The position numbers and the translations under genes were made by a program. This document shows positions 7,058 through 14,169 of a stretch of 21,506 nucleotides of DNA, piece after piece. This DNA comes from an uncultured Bacteroidales bacterium (GTDB taxonomy: Bacteria; Bacteroidota; Bacteroidia; Bacteroidales; P3), in contig CALEFF010000071.1 of NCBI GenBank assembly GCA_937876865.1, positions 1-21,506 on the forward strand, given 5' to 3'. The notes below the pieces were generated by a model, which had not been told where the DNA came from, made no database searches, and saw nothing but the letters and a program-made list of their open reading frames with translations. Positions within the stretch are counted from its first letter, which is position 1. Each line of letters starts with the position of its first letter.

Positions 7058-7729
7058 ATGGCGGTTTATAGGTTGGATGGTGATTTGTGGTTTCCTAATC
7101 CTTATGAGGGTGAGGAGGATGGACTTATTGCAATTGGTGGAGATTTGTTGGAGGATAGGCTTTTGTTGGCTTATAGTAATGGAATCTTTCCTTGGTTTTC
7201 GTTTCGTCATTATAAGGAGCCTTTGTGGTATTGTCCTTTGAAAAGATTTGTTATTTTTCCCGATGAAATTCACATAAGTCATTCTATGAAACAATTGATT
7301 AGGCAAGAGAAATACTTGGTTACGGTGAATGAGGACTTTGATGGAGTGATAAATGCTTGTGCTACGGCTAATAATAGAACGGAAGAATTGGGGGCTTGGC
7401 TTGGAGAGAATATGATAAAGGCTTATAAAAGGTTGCATGAGTTGGGTTTTGCTATTAGTGTTGAAGTGTGGGAGAGGGGAGAGGAAGAAAAAGAAGAAAG
7501 ACGTCTTGTTGGAGGGCTTTATGGTGTTACTATTGGAAATGGTTTTATAGGGGAAAGTATGTTTTCTCTTGTGCCTAATGCGTCAAAGTTGGCTCTTATC
7601 TATCTTGCAAAAATGCTTTCTTCGGTTGGTTGTGCCTTTATTGATTGTCAATTAGAAACCTCTCACCTCAAATCAATGGGTGGTAGGTTTATTTCTTATG
7701 AAAGGTATATGGAGTTGTTGAGGGGGTAA
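7058..7729 (+). CDS. aat: Leucyl/phenylalanyl-tRNA--protein transferase
   Basis: A 223-aa enzyme that moves Leu or Phe from aminoacyl-tRNA to proteins with N-terminal Arg or Lys, marking them for ClpS/ClpAP in the N-degron pathway. Family motifs are clear and in order: GLIAIGGDL (22-30), YSNGIFPWF (39-47), WYCPLKRFV (57-65), NRTEELGAWL (106-115), LVGGLYGV (150-157), GESMFS (165-170) and IDCQLETSHLKSMGG (195-209). A charged insert ERGEEEKEERR (139-149) lies between the SVEV strand and LVGG. It starts 4 bases after the RhuM gene, so it depends on that transcript unless a promoter lies inside RhuM. It meets the ATPase gene tail to tail with a 3-base gap and no visible terminator. Confidence 0.96.
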   Translation: MAVYRLDGDLWFPNPYEGEEDGLIAIGGDLLEDRLLLAYSNGIFPWFSFRHYKEPLWYCPLKRFVIFPDEIHISHSMKQLIRQEKYLVTVNEDFDGVINACATANNRTEELGAWLGENMIKAYKRLHELGFAISVEVWERGEEEKEERRLVGGLYGVTIGNGFIGESMFSLVPNASKLALIYLAKMLSSVGCAFIDCQLETSHLKSMGGRFISYERYMELLRG

Positions 7730-7732
7730 GCG

Positions 7733-8929
7733 TTAATATAAGAATCCGAAAATCCAAAGAGGAATTTTGTTTCCTATGGCGTATTCTATATTATCCGCTG
7801 CAATAAAGGAGTTATTTATTTTGGCGATTTGTTTTCCGTCTTTACTTGCTCCCCCTATTTCAAAGGTGTATTTGCTATCTACAATAAAATCTCCTTGTTT
7901 TGCATATTCAATAGAATGTTGGTAGGATAGTTGATTAACAAAGAATGTCTCTCGTTCTGTTCCTATTTCGACTTGTGAGAGGGAAAGAGCGTGTAGAAGA
8001 TTGCAGTTTTCTAAATATATTTTATCGGGTTTTTGCATTCTTTTTAGATTTAAGTTGTCGCTATATAAAAGATTTAATAGTTTAGATTGGTGTAAGTGAG
8101 CTAAATAATTGATGATTGTATTGCGACTTAGTTCCGATGTTTGTGCTATTTTGCTAATATCAACGGAAAAAGGAATATTGCTACTTATTATAGCAAGTAG
8201 GCTTTTTAATTTTCTTACGTTTGCAATATCTACTTTGCTTAATTGAGGTAATTCTATCTCTAAAATCATATTTACTACCTTTTGTACTTGTGTTAGGTAG
8301 TCAATGTTTTCTTCTAAGAAAAATGGATAATAGCCTTCTTTTAGGTATTGAGAGAAATGTTTTAGGGGTTTACATTTAGAAAGAATTTTTTCAATAATTT
8401 CGTTTGGTTTGTCTAAGATTTCTTCTAAGGAAAAGTAGGGTAGAGGAATGTTTTCTTTAAAGATAAGATATTCTCTAAAAGAAAGTCCTTGTAAGTCATA
8501 ACTTACACATCGGCGAGAAAGGTCTGCCTCCGCATTAAGTATGTTTAGTAAAGAGGAGCCTGTGAAAACAACTTTTAAGTCGGGGAATCCGTCATATATG
8601 TTTTTTATTTCTCTACTCCAACCTTCGTATTTATGTACTTCATCTAAGAATAAACATTTACCTCCTTTTTGATAAAATTGTTCTACTAAATCAATAAGAG
8701 AATGTTGTGTGAAATATATGTGATCAAGACTGACATATAATGCAATGTTTGGATTGTTTCCATAGGTTTTTTTTAGGTATTGTAGCATCATTGTTGTTTT
8801 TCCGACCCCTCTTGCACCACGAATGCCGATTAGTCGCGAATTCCAATTGATTTTATTCATTAAACTACGTTCAAAAGGCATGTTTAGATGAGATAAAAGA
8901 CGTAAATGTTGGTTTAAAAGTTGTTCCAT
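7733..8929 (-). CDS. AAA ATPase with DUF4143-type C-terminal domain
   Basis: A 398-aa protein of the AAA_14/DUF4143 group, common in Bacteroidota and of unknown substrate. The Walker A loop GARGVGKT is at 38-45 and Walker B CLFLDEVHK at 92-100, followed by a sensor-like VVFTGSS. A winged-helix-like region (about 250-290, with TSELSRNTIINYLAHLHQS) precedes a C-terminal domain resembling a nuclease-like fold (GDFIVDSKYTFEIGG), as usual in this family. Because the ATPase contains its own winged helix, it might bind DNA, including its promoter, which carries two palindromes (8968-9026). It is a single gene, convergent with aat. Several such proteins are usually found per genome, often horizontally spread. 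Confidence 0.9.
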   Translation of the reverse strand: MEQLLNQHLRLLSHLNMPFERSLMNKINWNSRLIGIRGARGVGKTTMMLQYLKKTYGNNPNIALYVSLDHIYFTQHSLIDLVEQFYQKGGKCLFLDEVHKYEGWSREIKNIYDGFPDLKVVFTGSSLLNILNAEADLSRRCVSYDLQGLSFREYLIFKENIPLPYFSLEEILDKPNEIIEKILSKCKPLKHFSQYLKEGYYPFFLEENIDYLTQVQKVVNMILEIELPQLSKVDIANVRKLKSLLAIISSNIPFSVDISKIAQTSELSRNTIINYLAHLHQSKLLNLLYSDNLNLKRMQKPDKIYLENCNLLHALSLSQVEIGTERETFFVNQLSYQHSIEYAKQGDFIVDSKYTFEIGGASKDGKQIAKINNSFIAADNIEYAIGNKIPLWIFGFLY

Positions 8930-8956
8930 AATCTTTCAATATTAAGAAATCTTTTG

Positions 8957-8991
8957 CAAAGATACACAATTTGCTCAATAGATTGAGCAAA
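8957..8991 (-). promoter_or_regulatory. Promoter of the AAA ATPase gene
   Basis: Read on the minus strand, TATCTTTG (complement of 8957-8964) is a full -7 box, 27 bases before the ATG at 8929. The closest TTTG (complement of 8988-8991) is 23 bases further upstream, slightly long. The perfect palindrome 8968-8993 fills the space between the two boxes, so a bound regulator would block RNA polymerase. Confidence 0.65.
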
Positions 8992-9026
8992 TTTATGTGT
9001 TTTTTGTTTAATCTATTGAGCAAATT
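8968..9026. promoter_or_regulatory. Two operator-like palindromes 33 bp apart
   Basis: Site 1 (8968-8993) has perfect 12-bp arms, AATTTGCTCAAT and ATTGAGCAAATT, around AG. Site 2 (9001-9026) repeats the right arm ATTGAGCAAATT exactly, with a degenerate left arm TTTTTGTTTAAT (8 of 12 bases kept). The centres are 33 bp apart, about three helical turns, so two dimers would sit on the same face. Site 1 overlaps the ATPase promoter. Confidence 0.75.
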
Positions 9027-9047
9027 AAAGGAATCGTATTTTTTTAT

Positions 9048-9168
9048 TTCTTGATTTTAGAAAAATAATTCTTGATTTTAGAAAAATAATTCTTGATTTT
9101 AAAAAATTATTTCTTGGTTTTATTTTTTTATTTCTTGATTTTATTTTTTTATTTCTTGGTTTTATTAT
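9048..9168. repeat. Tandem 21-bp repeat, 5.7 units
   Basis: Units starting TTCTTGRTTTTA begin at 9048, 9069, 9090, 9111, 9132 and 9153, exactly 21 bases apart. Units 1 and 2 are identical and the others differ in their A/T-rich second half. The last partial unit runs into the stop codon of the DUF2027-Smr gene (9165-9167). A single related copy lies at 20736-20756. Together with the operator pair this accounts for the space between the ATPase and DUF2027 genes. Confidence 0.9.
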
Positions 9169-10265
9169 CGGTTTTGACCTATATAGACTTCCGTTGCTCC
9201 AACTCCATATTTTGCCATTGAGGCATCGAAGTAGTGTATGTTTTGATATTTGTTTAATTCTTTTATTAACTCGGATTTTAATATGCCTTGTCCTACGCCG
9301 TGTATGAAGATGATTTTGCTTAATCCTTGTATTATTGCTTCGTTTAGGCATTTGCGGGCGTATTCTATTTGAATTTTTAGCATTTGGTCGTTTTCCAATA
9401 GGTAATAGTCCTCTACTAATTCGCCAATGTGTAGGTCGATTTCGGCGGTTGAGGAGTTGAGCATGTGTTTGTCAAGGAAGGTGTTGGTGTAGGCTCTTTT
9501 TGCTACGTTTACTACTATGTTTTCTTCTTTTGTAACCTTGTCTTCTTCTTTTACTATGCTTGTTTGAATGAATGGTGTGATTGTAAGCATTTTGCAAATC
9601 TCATACATAAGGGCTTTTTCTCTAAAAAATCCCGTATCAATGTAGCATCCTTCTTTGAAAAATTTGCTTCCTCTTAGTTTTAATTCACAATTGCATGGCA
9701 TTAAGACTTTTGTGTCTTTGTCGTTGTGGAAAAGGATTTGCACGCTTCCTTTTTCCCATTTGCTTATTTGGTCTCTTGATATTGTTTCTAAGTGGATTTT
9801 TTCCATTTTTTCTAATGTGCCAAAGTCCTCCGAAACAAATCCATCTTCTTTTAATAGTAAGATTGAATAGATTATTCTATTTTGTGTGTTGTTTACAAGA
9901 TATACGTCTATGTCGCCCGATATAAACCATTTTTGGTCCTCGGGTACAAAGCAAAGGTAAAGTCCTTCTTCTTGTTTTTTGCCAAGTGAATTTAGGTAAA
10001 GTGGACTTATTCTTTCGTCTTGTGAATATGTGGGTGTTGGCTCTTGATTTTGTTCGGCTTTTTGGGGCTCTTCTTCTTGTTTTGTGCAAAAGAATTTGCC
10101 CGCTTTATCTTCGCAATAATCTAATACAAGGTCGGAAACTAAGGTTGGTATTTCAAAACCATCTACCTCTACGTTTGCTACGTTTGTTGCCGAAAATCCT
10201 TTGATTATTCCTCCTCCTTCGGAACTTAAAAACTTAACTCTGTCGCCTATTTTAAACTTTGCCAT
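9165..10265 (-). CDS. DUF2027 and Smr domain protein
   Basis: A 366-aa protein of a type found in Bacteroidota. The N-terminus MAKFKIGDRVKFLSSEGGGII looks like a small SH3/KOW-like barrel; an acidic Gln/Glu-rich linker follows (about 63-80). The DUF2027 region occupies the middle, and a C-terminal Smr domain carries IDLHIGEL (D277, H279) and IHGVGQG (321-327), the two Smr signatures. Smr domains of MutS2 and relatives cleave or bind branched DNA or mRNA on stalled ribosomes; which applies here is unknown. It is the last gene of the flippase-glycogen operon, 25 bases after rlmH. A 21-bp tandem repeat begins within its stop codon, and no hairpin terminator is visible after it. Confidence 0.9.
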   Translation of the reverse strand: MAKFKIGDRVKFLSSEGGGIIKGFSATNVANVEVDGFEIPTLVSDLVLDYCEDKAGKFFCTKQEEEPQKAEQNQEPTPTYSQDERISPLYLNSLGKKQEEGLYLCFVPEDQKWFISGDIDVYLVNNTQNRIIYSILLLKEDGFVSEDFGTLEKMEKIHLETISRDQISKWEKGSVQILFHNDKDTKVLMPCNCELKLRGSKFFKEGCYIDTGFFREKALMYEICKMLTITPFIQTSIVKEEDKVTKEENIVVNVAKRAYTNTFLDKHMLNSSTAEIDLHIGELVEDYYLLENDQMLKIQIEYARKCLNEAIIQGLSKIIFIHGVGQGILKSELIKELNKYQNIHYFDASMAKYGVGATEVYIGQNR

Positions 10266-10290
10266 TTTTATTTTGTTTTTTTTATTATTT

Positions 10291-10764
10291 CTATTCTTTG
10301 TGATAGGGTTCGTTGTTGAGAATTGTGTATGCTCGATAGATTTGTTCTACAATTAAAAGGCGTATCATTTGGTGTGAAAAGGTCATTTTGGAAATTGATA
10401 CTTTGTCTTTAACGGCTTGATAGACTTTTGGTGAAAATCCGTAAGCTCCTCCAACTATGAAGTTAAGGTTTTTGATGCCTTGATTCATTTGTTTTTGTAG
10501 GTAATTGGAAAATTCTACGCTTGTAAACTCCGTTCCTTTTTCGTCAAAGAGTATATTCTTGTCGTATTTGCTTATGTGTTTTAGTAAAATTTCGGCTTCC
10601 TTTTCTTTAACCTCTAAGGGTGATAGGTTTTTTGCTCCTTTGATTTCGGGAAGGGTAATGATTTCAAAGTTTACATAGTGTTTTAGTCGTTTTATGTAAA
10701 GGTCTATCGCTTCAATTAAATGTTTCTCTTCGGTTTTGCTTATTACGGTTAGTTTTATATTCAT
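10291..10764 (-). CDS. rlmH: 23S rRNA (pseudouridine1915-N3)-methyltransferase RlmH
   Basis: A 157-aa SPOUT enzyme that methylates pseudouridine 1915 in helix 69 of 23S rRNA using S-adenosylmethionine. The trefoil-knot motifs are intact: LLFDEKG-type strand (ILFDEKG 71-77), FIVGGAYGF (102-110), ISKMTFSHQMIRLLIVEQIYRA (two blocks, 124-134 and 135-145) and the C-terminal YHKE, where family members end YHK/H. Length is the standard for RlmH. Its ATG overlaps the stop of the preceding acyltransferase gene (ATGA), showing translational coupling within the operon. Confidence 0.97.
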   Translation of the reverse strand: MNIKLTVISKTEEKHLIEAIDLYIKRLKHYVNFEIITLPEIKGAKNLSPLEVKEKEAEILLKHISKYDKNILFDEKGTEFTSVEFSNYLQKQMNQGIKNLNFIVGGAYGFSPKVYQAVKDKVSISKMTFSHQMIRLLIVEQIYRAYTILNNEPYHKE

Positions 10765-11708
10765 CGTTTTAGTTTTCTAAGTAGTGAATAGATTTTTGAA
10801 TATTGTTTTTGTACATAGAAATATTGTGTTTGTTGGGCTCCAAAATGACGAATAAATGTTTCTATTTGTGGCATTATGCTACCTGTGAAATCATATATTT
10901 TACAATTTTTTTCTTTGGCATATTGTAGGCTTTTCCATAATAGAACGCTTGGTGCGTTTAGGTGTGAGAAACGTGTATCGGCGGCGGAAAAAAGTTGATA
11001 ACAAACTTCATTGTCTATTATTAAATAGTTTATTGCCAAGAGATTGCCATTAGAGTCTTTAAGTCCCGATTTAATTGCTTTGCCTTGTTTTGTTGCCTCT
11101 TGGTCTAAGCGAGAGAAATAGTCGAAAGAAAAAGGAGAGGTTGTGTTTTGTTTCTTGTAGGTAAGGAGATTTATTTGATAGATTTCCTTTGTTGAAAGGT
11201 TATCTATGAAAGAGAGTTGGTCTTGTGTTTTTCTTATTTTTCTTCTATACTCTTTGTCTATTTGATTAAAGGTTTCTTCTATGTTTTCAAGGTTTGTAAA
11301 TCGGTAAGTGTAGTGTGGGGTTGCCGAAAATTTGTTCCAAAGAAATCCAAGCCAATTTTTTATTTGTGGATTGAATTTTTGGGTGTAGAAATCAAGGTTT
11401 AGTTTGTCTAATTCTTTTGCAAAGTATTGCAAGGCTTTGTTTTCTATGGAGTAGGTTTTGTTGTTGCCTATGTTTTGTGGTAAAGAAAGATATGGTCCCG
11501 CGTATGGTGATAGCAAGGCGGGCATTATGGTGCGAAAACAAAGGTTTTTCTTTATTGAATAGGGTAATATGCCAAGTATTTCTTCGCCTTCTTTGTATGT
11601 TATGCAATTCCAATCGTTGTTGTAAATGGCATTTAACCACCATTCTTGATAGTAAAAAGGTAGATTGGGGTTTTGATTGCAAAAGGTTTTGTAATCTTGG
11701 TTATTCAT
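10761..11708 (-). CDS. FemAB-like GNAT acyltransferase
   Basis: A 315-aa protein with a GNAT/FemAB-like fold, related to proteins labelled peptidoglycan interpeptide or BioF2-like acetyltransferases. Visible signs are the early FYYQEWWLNAI (18-28), the basic helix EYRRKIRKTQ (153-162), a LAINYLIIDNEVCYQLFSA strand pair (224-242), the helix HLNAPSVLLWKSLQYAKEKN (249-268), then YDFTGS (272-277) and FIRHFG (285-290), which are typical of the second GNAT half. The substrate cannot be told from sequence. It starts 3 bases after the GH57 gene and overlaps rlmH by 4 bases. Cytoplasmic; no signal peptide. Confidence 0.8.
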   Translation of the reverse strand: MNNQDYKTFCNQNPNLPFYYQEWWLNAIYNNDWNCITYKEGEEILGILPYSIKKNLCFRTIMPALLSPYAGPYLSLPQNIGNNKTYSIENKALQYFAKELDKLNLDFYTQKFNPQIKNWLGFLWNKFSATPHYTYRFTNLENIEETFNQIDKEYRRKIRKTQDQLSFIDNLSTKEIYQINLLTYKKQNTTSPFSFDYFSRLDQEATKQGKAIKSGLKDSNGNLLAINYLIIDNEVCYQLFSAADTRFSHLNAPSVLLWKSLQYAKEKNCKIYDFTGSIMPQIETFIRHFGAQQTQYFYVQKQYSKIYSLLRKLKR

Positions 11709-11711
11709 TGT

Positions 11712-12890
11712 TTATTTGCTTAGTCTTTGTCTAAAATCCGACAATACATTCATATAGTTAATGTAGGCTTCGTAAGGAGAGTCGTAGTGATTGAAGTATT
11801 TATGCACATCTCCATCGGAAAACCATTTTGTACACATGTAATAGAAGTTGTCGGAGGTTTGAAGGTAACGCCAAGTGCGTAAGATTTCTTCGTCTTGTGA
11901 GGCAAGGACTTTTTCTTCTAATTCATAAATTTGTTCAAATGCGTCATCTTGCAAGTCATTTCCTAACCAAGCGGTTACATCTCTTTCCTCATCTGCCCAA
12001 GAATAAGGTTCGGGTGCAAGAATTACGTCTTTAGGTTCTAATCTTGCGACAAGTTCGCTTGGGGTTGCAAATGTGTAGTCGCTTTTTGTTAAAACGGTTT
12101 GTGGAAGGTGGCGTAGAAATTCAAAAATGCCGGTTTCTTTCCATTGATGTTCGCCAAAGGTTTCGTAATCCATAAAAAGATTGATTGTTTCTACTTTTTC
12201 AATTTCGTTAATCCAAGAAACGAATTTATCACATGTTAAAGGAAATCCGTTCCAATTGTGTTGCGAAAAGCGAAAGGCTATATCATCGCTTAGTTGATAG
12301 TTTTTTAATAGTAGGAGTAAGCCATTTTTTTCGGCATGTTGGTAAAGATAATTAGGACTTCGCCATGCTAAGATATGTTTTGCTCCTTCGGCAAGTTGGG
12401 CTTTAAATCCTAATTCTTTAACCATTCGTCCTATGTTGTCCGAATAAATAAGTTCGGTGTTACGAAAAGTAGTTGGTGTGATATTAAAGTGCTTTTCTAT
12501 CATTTTTTTATGAATTAGCACTTGTTCTTTAAATTCTCTTTCGCTTGCAAGCGAAGATAGTGAATGGGTATAGGTTTCGCAAAGAAATTCTACGCAACCC
12601 GTTTCGGCTAAGGCTTGAAAGGATTCCATAACCTCCGGACAATATGCCTCAAATTGTTCAAGTGCCGTTCCCGATATTGAATAAGCTACTTTGAATTCTC
12701 CTTTGTGTTGATTGATTAGTTCAAGTATTAACTTATTTGCCGGCAAGTAACACTTTTCCGCTACTCTCTTGCAAATCCAACGATTTTGTATTTGATCAAA
12801 ATATTGATGGCTTTCTCCTATATCAAAAAATCTATAAGGTCTTAGCCTAAATGGTTGGTGGACTTGAAAGTAAAAACAAATTGATTTCAT
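11712..12890 (-). CDS. Glycoside hydrolase family 57 (alpha-amylase-like)
   Basis: A 392-aa GH57 enzyme, acting on alpha-glucans in the cytoplasm (no signal peptide). The family start FYFQVHQPFRLR includes H11, Q12 and P13. TFRNTELIYSD (141-151) carries the likely nucleophile E146, and NLFMDYETFGEHQW (237-250) carries the likely acid/base D241. SYSWADEERDVTAWLGN-like text appears near the C-terminal third (PYSWADEERDVTAWLGND), another conserved block. The gene lies 11 bases after the glycosyltransferase and 3 before the acyltransferase. In Bacteroidota this GH57 gene typically accompanies the GT and GH133 genes in glycogen metabolism. Whether it hydrolyses or transfers glucan chains cannot be said. 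Confidence 0.94.
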   Translation of the reverse strand: MKSICFYFQVHQPFRLRPYRFFDIGESHQYFDQIQNRWICKRVAEKCYLPANKLILELINQHKGEFKVAYSISGTALEQFEAYCPEVMESFQALAETGCVEFLCETYTHSLSSLASEREFKEQVLIHKKMIEKHFNITPTTFRNTELIYSDNIGRMVKELGFKAQLAEGAKHILAWRSPNYLYQHAEKNGLLLLLKNYQLSDDIAFRFSQHNWNGFPLTCDKFVSWINEIEKVETINLFMDYETFGEHQWKETGIFEFLRHLPQTVLTKSDYTFATPSELVARLEPKDVILAPEPYSWADEERDVTAWLGNDLQDDAFEQIYELEEKVLASQDEEILRTWRYLQTSDNFYYMCTKWFSDGDVHKYFNHYDSPYEAYINYMNVLSDFRQRLSK

Positions 12891-12901
12891 AACACAAAGT
12901 T

Positions 12902-14167
12902 TTATTTTGTTAATTGACTATATAATTCTACTAATTTCTCTGCCGCTTTTGCCCAAGTTGTATTGATTGCTTCTGTCTTTCCTTCAACGGAAAGCTTGCT
13001 TGCTAATGTTTTGTAGTTTCCTATTGCATAGATTGCATTGGCTATTGCATCGGTATCCCAAAAATCTACTTTGATTGTATTGCGTAAAACCTCCGAAACA
13101 CCCGATTGCTTGCTTATTATGGTGGGAACGGAATTTTGCATCGCTTCTAATGGGGCTATTCCAAAGGGTTCGGATACGCTTGGCATAATAAACATATCGC
13201 TTTGGCTTAAAAGTTGATTTACTTCCTCGCCTTTTAGAAAGCCTGTAAAGAGAAAGTTTTTTGAAATGCGTTTTTTTGCTACTAAGGCTACCATTTTGTT
13301 TAACATATCGCCTTTTCCCGCCATGATGAAAAGAAAGTTTTTGTCTTTTCTTAAAACTTTTTCCGCCGCTTCTATGAAATAGTCCGGCCCTTTTTGAAAA
13401 GTAATCCTTCCAATGAAAGAAACAATTTTTTTATTCTTTGTTTTATTGGAATATTCCTTTGAAATAGTTTGCTCAACTCCATTGTGGATTGTTATAACCT
13501 TATCGGGATTTTGATGATATTTGTTTATAACTATATTTCTTGTGAAATCACTTACTGCAACTATTTTATCGGCATTGTCCATTCCGTATTTTTCAACTCT
13601 ATATACGTCTTGGTTTATATTTTCTCCACTTCTATCATATTCCGTTGCGTGAACGTGTACGATAAGTGGTTTGTTGCTAATTTGTTTGGCAATTACGCCG
13701 GCTTTATAACACAACCAATCGTGTGCATGTATTACATCAAAGTCGTTTTGTTTTGCAATGCTTGCCGCAACAAAGGCATAGCGTTCTACTTCTTCTAAAA
13801 GATTTTCTCCGTATCCGCCTTTAAAGTCAAACTTTAAGTTAGTTGTTATTTTTTTTTCTTGTGTTTGGGAGTGGATTATGTTGTAATAATCTTGTTGTCC
13901 TATGTATGGAATGATTGTTGAATTGATTTGAACAAATGAAACTTTTTGGTCAATCTTTTCACTCTCTTTTTGCGAAAGTGTATTGACTACTTGACTTGCC
14001 GAAAGTATTTTTATTTGTGATGTATCTTCATCTCCAAATGCTTTGGGAACAACGAATATTATTTCAACATCTTTGTTGTAAAGTGCTTTTGTTAAGCCAT
14101 AACAAGCTGTTCCTAAGCCTCCGGATATATGAGGTGGGAATTCCCAACCAAACATTAGTACTTTCAT
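12902..14167 (-). CDS. Glycogen-synthase-like glycosyltransferase (GT-B fold)
   Basis: A 421-aa retaining glycosyltransferase of GT4/GT5 type. The N-terminal Rossmann half starts MKVLMFGWEFPPHISGGLGTA, with the sugar-nucleotide loop SGGLGTA (15-21) and VIHAHDWL (145-152). The C-terminal half has FIGRITFQKGPD (251-262) and the donor-binding EPFGIAPLEAM (333-343). The EX7E pattern is present (E333, E341). Position between the GH133 and GH57 genes indicates alpha-glucan (glycogen) synthesis, with UDP- or ADP-glucose as donor. Its start lies 2 bases after the stop of the debranching enzyme gene, so the genes are coupled. No separate glgC or glgB is in the window. Confidence 0.93.
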   Translation of the reverse strand: MKVLMFGWEFPPHISGGLGTACYGLTKALYNKDVEIIFVVPKAFGDEDTSQIKILSASQVVNTLSQKESEKIDQKVSFVQINSTIIPYIGQQDYYNIIHSQTQEKKITTNLKFDFKGGYGENLLEEVERYAFVAASIAKQNDFDVIHAHDWLCYKAGVIAKQISNKPLIVHVHATEYDRSGENINQDVYRVEKYGMDNADKIVAVSDFTRNIVINKYHQNPDKVITIHNGVEQTISKEYSNKTKNKKIVSFIGRITFQKGPDYFIEAAEKVLRKDKNFLFIMAGKGDMLNKMVALVAKKRISKNFLFTGFLKGEEVNQLLSQSDMFIMPSVSEPFGIAPLEAMQNSVPTIISKQSGVSEVLRNTIKVDFWDTDAIANAIYAIGNYKTLASKLSVEGKTEAINTTWAKAAEKLVELYSQLTK

Positions 14168-14169
14168 AA

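Noticed and set aside
9465..10204. Plus-strand frames opposite the DUF2027-Smr gene and the Arg/Lys-rich minus frames overlapping it
   Set aside because: Composition follows from the codon use of the real gene; the Lys/Arg repeats at 9025-9351 are the 21-bp DNA repeat read in another frame.
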